Shown: one piece after another, positions 6,066 to 8,498 of the stretch | Layout: every line of letters starts with the position of its first letter | Position numbering within the stretch: position 1 is the stretch's first letter | Source of the DNA: Firmicutes bacterium ADurb.Bin467 | GTDB lineage: Bacteria; Bacillota; Clostridia; Christensenellales; Aristaeellaceae | Reading direction: 5' to 3' | Length of the DNA stretch: 8,498 nt | NCBI GenBank assembly: GCA_002068815.1 | Contig: MWAC01000281.1 | Span: forward strand, 1-8,498 | Program-made: the position numbers and the translations under genes | The notes under the pieces: generated by a model | What the model saw: only the letters and a program-made list of their open reading frames with translations | The model's database searches: none | What the model was told of the DNA's origin: nothing

Positions 6066-7217
6066 TTATTCGACGGTCTGCACCGTCACGAACTCCCAGA
6101 CGCCCTCCGCCGTGTTCGCCTTCTTGATGAACGCGGAGTTGCGGTTCGCGTCGCCCGTCTCCTGGTTGAACTCGATGTGGCCGGAGACGCCTTCGTACAC
6201 GACATCCCAGAGCGCCTCGTTCACGGCCTTCGAGTCGATCGTGCCGGCGGCCTTGAGCGCCTCGAGCGCCACGAAGTAGGCGTCGTAGCCCATCGCGGAG
6301 ACCGCGGAGACCATGTCGTTGCCGCCGTTGTTCGTCAGCATCTCGGGATTTTTGTTCATCCACTCCTTGATGCCGGCGTCGAACTCGGGCGCGCCGCCCT
6401 CCTGATAGAAGGTGGAGATGTAGATCTCGACGTTCTTTCCGTGCGCGGCGGTCGTCACGACGTTGGAGTCCCACGTGTCGCCGCCCATCAGCGGGAAGGT
6501 CACGGCCTGCGCCGCGGCCTGGTCGATGATCTGGGTGATGTACGCGAGCGAGCACGGCGCGAAGAACACGTCCGCGTTCATCTGCGTCGCGGTCGAGATG
6601 TAGGAGGTGAAGTCCGCGTTGCCCTGCGGGAAGTTCTCGGAGATCACGGTGCCGCCGAGCGCCTCAAACGCCTGCTGGAAGTAGTAGGCGAGGCCCACGT
6701 CGTAGTCGTTGCCGAGCTCGGCCAGGCAGTAGGCGGTCTTCGCGCCCAGCGTGTTGAACGCGTAGTTCGCAAGAACCGTGCCCTGGAACGGGTCGAGGAA
6801 GCAGATGCGGAAGTAGTGGGTGTTGCCGAGCGTGACCTGCGGGTTCGTGCAGGTGACGCCGATCGCCGGGATGCCCGCGTCCTTGAAGTACGGCGAGCCC
6901 GCGATCGAGACGCCGGAGCCGTAGGAGCCCAGAACCACCGAGACGCCGGCGCTGACGAGCTGCTGCGCGGCGGAGGGCGCCTTGTCGGTCGAGGACTGGT
7001 TGTCCGCGTAGACCAGCTCGACGTCGTATGTGACGCCGCCGATCTCGACGGTCGGCTGGACGGCGTTCGCGTACTGCATGCCCAGCGTCTCCTGCTTGCC
7101 GCCCGCGCCGCTGTCTCCGGATGCCGGTTCGTAGACGCCGATCTTCACGGTCTCGGCCATCGCCGACGCGCAGATGGCCAGCATAAGCACCAGAACCAAT
7201 GCCAGAATCCTCTTCAT
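6066..7217 (-). CDS. livJ: Branched-chain amino acid ABC importer, extracytoplasmic substrate-binding protein (LivJ/LivK type)
   Basis: This 383-residue type I periplasmic-binding-fold protein (Peripla_BP_6) captures the amino acid outside the cell and delivers it to LivHM. Residues 1-21 are a signal peptide with a Lys-Arg start, a Leu/Val core and ASAMA before Glu22, a good signal peptidase I site. A Cys at residue 16 is preceded by Leu-Ala-Ile, a poor lipobox. Family motifs are VKIGVYEPASGDSGAGGKQE (24-43), LGSYGSGVSIAGSPYFKDAG (96-115), IPAIGVTCTNP (116-126), DPFQGTVLANY (142-152), MGGDTWDS (244-251) and MGYDAYFVALEALKAAG (309-325). The start is ATG 7217, with GGAGGG 6 nt upstream. The frame extends open upstream to 8138, but that region holds the promoter and the opposite-strand gene. 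It is the first gene of livJHMGF, with a promoter at 7255-7283. The specific ligand cannot be told from sequence alone. Confidence 0.94.
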   Translation of the reverse strand: MKRILALVLVLMLAICASAMAETVKIGVYEPASGDSGAGGKQETLGMQYANAVQPTVEIGGVTYDVELVYADNQSSTDKAPSAAQQLVSAGVSVVLGSYGSGVSIAGSPYFKDAGIPAIGVTCTNPQVTLGNTHYFRICFLDPFQGTVLANYAFNTLGAKTAYCLAELGNDYDVGLAYYFQQAFEALGGTVISENFPQGNADFTSYISTATQMNADVFFAPCSLAYITQIIDQAAAQAVTFPLMGGDTWDSNVVTTAAHGKNVEIYISTFYQEGGAPEFDAGIKEWMNKNPEMLTNNGGNDMVSAVSAMGYDAYFVALEALKAAGTIDSKAVNEALWDVVYEGVSGHIEFNQETGDANRNSAFIKKANTAEGVWEFVTVQTVE

Positions 7218-7254
7218 GAAAAGCCCTCCCATAGAAATTTTATATCGCTTTATC

Positions 7255-7283
7255 AGTATACAGGATTTCCGGAAAATTTGCAA
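7255..7283 (-). promoter_or_regulatory. Promoter of the livJHMGF operon, with a palindrome in the spacer
   Basis: On the minus strand TTGCAA (7283-7278, 4/6) and TATACT (7260-7255, 5/6) are separated by 17 nt. Transcription would start near 7248, about 30 nt before the livJ ATG. The spacer contains the perfect 10-bp palindrome TTTCCGGAAA (7266-7275), well placed for a repressor to block RNA polymerase. Confidence 0.72.
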
Positions 7284-7334
7284 GTCCCCGGCAAAGCCTA
7301 GCCGAAATTTCGCCGGTGTCTCCAACTCGCGGAC

Positions 7335-7350
7335 ATTTTCGCGCGAAAAT
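7335..7350. promoter_or_regulatory. 16-bp perfect palindrome in the divergent control region (candidate operator)
   Basis: ATTTTCGCGCGAAAAT is a perfect 16-bp palindrome between the liv promoter and the promoter of the plus-strand gene. It is 52 bp upstream of the liv -35 box and about 100 bp upstream of the other, the usual position for an activator or a shared regulator. A shorter palindrome, CGAAATTTCG, lies nearby at 7303-7312. The regulator is unknown. Confidence 0.5.
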
Positions 7351-7411
7351 TGCAGGATTCTCGCGCTTGGCCGCCGTTTCCGCGCCAATATGCGGGAATC
7401 GCGAAGACGGC

Positions 7412-7430
7412 TGTCCGCGCTTGGCGGACA
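7412..7430. promoter_or_regulatory. Inverted repeat TGTCCGC-N5-GCGGACA (candidate operator)
   Basis: A perfect 7-bp inverted repeat with a 5-bp spacer ends 21 bp before the -35 box of the plus-strand gene. Its spacing (half-site centres 12 bp apart) is compatible with a dimeric helix-turn-helix regulator. The loop and right arm share CGCGCTTGGC with 7362-7371, a direct repeat 54 bp away. Confidence 0.45.
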
Positions 7431-7451
7431 CGCGATCGCCGCGGCGGGCTG

Positions 7452-7480
7452 TTGCGAAACGGCGGAAAGTCTGTTATAAT
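7452..7480 (+). promoter_or_regulatory. Promoter of the 181-residue hypothetical gene
   Basis: TTGCGA (7452-7457, 4/6), a 17-nt spacer and a perfect TATAAT (7475-7480) with an extended TGT just before it. Transcription would start near 7487, leaving a leader of about 22 nt that contains AAAGGAG. Confidence 0.85.
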
Positions 7481-7508
7481 GTATGCAAACGGAAAGGAGC
7501 GGAACGAG

Positions 7509-8054
7509 ATGGGTGTATTTTCCAGCGAGGCGGAGGCCAAGCGAAAGCAGAATCTCAGGGAACTCGAGGACAAGCGGCTCCGCTTCGCAAAGCGCCTGAC
7601 GGACGAGGGCTTCTCTGCGCAGGCCTGCCTGTTTGCCCAATTCAACGGCGGATTCACGGCGGTCGCGAAGTGCGGCGAGGACATCTGCCTGATCAAGGGC
7701 CCCGCTCCCGGCGCGGACGAGGATTTCTCGATCCGGCGCATCCCCGGCGCGCGCGCGCGCTGCGAGGATATCCTCATCAAGTCCGAGGGCCTGGGCGGGC
7801 TCTTGGGCTTCGGCAAAAAGGGCGGCGCGGGCTTCAAGCTCATCGTCGATACGCCCGACGCGGACGAGTTCGCCGTCGAAATCGTCGCGGGGCTCAACTC
7901 GTTTCTGGAGATCACCGGAGGGAAGAACGGCCTTCTGAACCCCAGGCGCCGCCGCGGAAACGCGAACTTCGTCTGGGACTTCCGCCCGGTCGAGCGCGAG
8001 CACGTCGCGCCGCTGAAGAGTCGCTGGATGAAGCTCATAAACGGGGCGGAGTAG
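7509..8054 (+). CDS. Uncharacterised 181-residue cytoplasmic protein
   Basis: I do not recognise the family. The start is ATG 7509, with AAAGGAG 9 nt upstream and a clear promoter at 7452-7480. The frame is open upstream to 7350, but that would run through the promoter. Residues 5-33 are highly charged and should form an amphipathic helix. Residues 40-92 look beta-rich, with Cys at 40, 55, 60 and 85. A Gly-rich turn (94-108, GLGGLLGFGKKGGAG) leads into the strand FKLIVDTP and a probable helix DADEFAVEIVAGLNSFLEI (117-135). The tail has a basic patch RRRR (146-149) and ends with aromatic residues near SRWMKLI. There is no signal peptide or membrane segment. The strands plus C-terminal helix are reminiscent of small PH-like domains, which is only a guess. 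The gene has GC content like its neighbours and is transcribed away from the liv operon. A hairpin terminator follows, so it is probably monocistronic. Confidence 0.85.
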   Translation: MGVFSSEAEAKRKQNLRELEDKRLRFAKRLTDEGFSAQACLFAQFNGGFTAVAKCGEDICLIKGPAPGADEDFSIRRIPGARARCEDILIKSEGLGGLLGFGKKGGAGFKLIVDTPDADEFAVEIVAGLNSFLEITGGKNGLLNPRRRRGNANFVWDFRPVEREHVAPLKSRWMKLINGAE

Positions 8055-8072
8055 GATAGAGTTCGAGGTTAC

Positions 8073-8108
8073 AAACGAAAGACAGGCAAAGCGCCCTGTC
8101 TTTCGTTT
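8073..8108 (+). terminator. Terminator hairpin of the hypothetical gene
   Basis: Starting 19 nt after the stop codon, AAACGAAAGACAGG and CCTGTCTTTCGTTT make a 14-bp perfect stem with an 8-nt loop. The U-rich part lies in the 3' arm (CTTTCGTTT) and no long U-run follows, so termination efficiency is uncertain. Confidence 0.7.
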
Positions 8109-8172
8109 CCTCCGCTCGCGCCCGAAATCCTTCCTCATTATATACCTCTCCGGAAACCCAAAGGAAACGCCC

Positions 8173-8190
8173 GAAAATCCAAAGATTTTC
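8173..8190. promoter_or_regulatory. Inverted repeat next to the -35 box of the sugar-binding-protein gene (candidate operator)
   Basis: GAAAATC-CAAA-GATTTTC is a perfect 7-bp inverted repeat with a 4-bp spacer. It ends 3 bp before the -35 box, so a bound regulator would touch RNA polymerase. It does not match the catabolite-control (cre) consensus. Confidence 0.5.
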
Positions 8191-8193
8191 TAC

Positions 8194-8222
8194 TTGACGA
8201 AATTCCTGTGCATAGGTATAAT
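8194..8222 (+). promoter_or_regulatory. Promoter of the sugar-binding-protein gene
   Basis: TTGACG (5/6), a 17-nt spacer and perfect TATAAT (8217-8222). Transcription would start near 8229 and give a leader of about 95 nt. Confidence 0.88.
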
Positions 8223-8258
8223 TGTTATGTCTCTGTTGAGACCGGCCTTGGTTATCCT

Positions 8259-8283
8259 CCGAAACCGGTTCCCCCGGTTTTGG
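8259..8283 (+). other. Stem-loop in the leader of the sugar-binding-protein gene
   Basis: CCGAAACCGG and CCGGTTTTGG form a 10-bp stem (one G-T pair) with a 5-nt TTCCC loop. GACC at 8239-8242 could extend or compete with it by pairing with GGTC (8282-8285). The ribosome-binding site GGAGG (8311-8315) is not in the stem. I match it to no known riboswitch. Confidence 0.6.
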
Positions 8284-8323
8284 TCGTAGCAAATGGTGCA
8301 AAATGCTGAAGGAGGAACCCCAA

Positions 8324-8498
8324 ATGAAGAAACTGTTGGTTCTGGTTCTGGCGCTGGTTCTGGCGCTGGGCTGCGCGTCCGCCCTCGCGGAGGAGAAGAC
8401 CGAGCTCGATATCCGCGCGCTCGTCTGGAAGTTTGACGATACCTACGGGAGCACCGTCCGCGCAGCCATGGACAAGTGGGCCGCGGCCTACTCCGAGG
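8324..8498 (+). CDS. N-terminus of a secreted sugar-binding protein, galactose-binding-protein (MglB) like (runs off the right edge)
   Basis: The first 58 codons are visible, starting at ATG 8324 with GGAGG 8 nt upstream. A signal peptide with a Lys-Lys start and a Leu/Val/Ala core ends near CASALA, before Glu23. Cys17 is preceded by Ala-Leu-Gly, which loosely fits a lipobox, so it may be a lipoprotein. The mature start DIRALVWKFDDTYGSTVRAA (29-48) resembles the first strand and helix of MglB (YKYDDNFMSVVRKA in E. coli), where an Asp-Asp pair and nearby aromatics line the sugar site. This suggests a type I periplasmic-binding-fold protein feeding a galactose or related hexose ABC importer, whose ATPase and permease genes would be expected just to the right. 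With so little sequence, the sugar, and even the MglB assignment, remain provisional. Confidence 0.75.
   Translation, partial: MKKLLVLVLALVLALGCASALAEEKTELDIRALVWKFDDTYGSTVRAAMDKWAAAYSE

Noticed and set aside
7747..7758. Alternating GC tract (12 bp) inside the hypothetical gene
   Set aside because: Similar short GC runs occur at about 3300 and 4690. It encodes Gly-Ala-Arg-Ala-Arg and is expected in GC-rich coding DNA.
7218..8138. In-frame N-terminal extension of livJ
   Set aside because: It crosses the liv promoter and an opposite-strand gene, while the internal ATG 7217 has an SD site and begins a signal peptide.
8137..8142. Minus-strand TATAAT between the hypothetical gene and the sugar-binding-protein gene
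   Set aside because: There is no matching -35 box at 16-18 nt and no gene on that strand before the terminator hairpin, so it is probably chance in an AT-rich spacer.
1..8498. Search for a new defence, mobile or biosynthetic system
   Set aside because: No transposase, integrase, nuclease, toxin-antitoxin pair, CRISPR repeat or synthase is visible. Every complete gene except the 181-residue protein belongs to a known transporter family.

Overview
This window looks like an ordinary chromosomal stretch from a GC-rich bacterium. Shine-Dalgarno sites are strong (AGGAGG type), promoters resemble the sigma-70/sigma-A consensus, and signal peptides are short and Leu/Val-rich, ending in Cys-Ala-Ser-Ala-x-Ala-Glu. 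My best guess is an uncultured high-GC member of the Clostridia/Eubacteriales, perhaps from a gut. That is an inference from general style; no rRNA or marker gene is present to test it. I found no phage, transposon, CRISPR array, tRNA or rRNA, and no convincing new multi-gene system.

Layout, left to right. (1) Positions 1-213, minus strand: the first 71 codons of a single-pass membrane protein that runs off the window. A perfect-consensus promoter at 357-385 precedes it. (2) Positions 429-1997, minus: a PutP-type sodium/proline symporter. It has its own terminator (385-416) and an AT-rich leader of about 200 nt carrying two clean hairpins. (3) Positions 2306-7217, minus: a complete branched-chain amino acid (HAAT family) ABC importer operon in the order livJ-livH-livM-livG-livF. 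It ends in a textbook terminator (2264-2292). Two strong hairpins lie between the binding-protein gene and livH. The livM/livG and livG/livF junctions are ATGA overlaps. (4) Positions 7218-7508: a divergent control region with the liv promoter on one side, a promoter for the plus-strand gene on the other, and several perfect palindromes between them. (5) Positions 7509-8054, plus: an unassigned 181-residue cytoplasmic protein, followed by a hairpin terminator. (6) Positions 8055-8323: a regulatory stretch with a near-consensus promoter, an inverted repeat directly upstream of its -35 box and a structured leader. (7) Positions 8324-8498, plus: the start of a galactose-binding-protein-like (MglB-type) secreted sugar-binding protein.

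Taken together, this is a nutrient-uptake neighbourhood. It imports proline with sodium, branched-chain or related amino acids with ATP, and probably a hexose through the transporter that begins at the right edge. Each unit has its own promoter and terminator, so they appear to be separate transcription units that happen to be neighbours. The points most worth a second look are regulatory: the palindromes in the divergent region, the livJ-livH intercistronic hairpins, the putP leader, and the Cys-bearing signal peptides.
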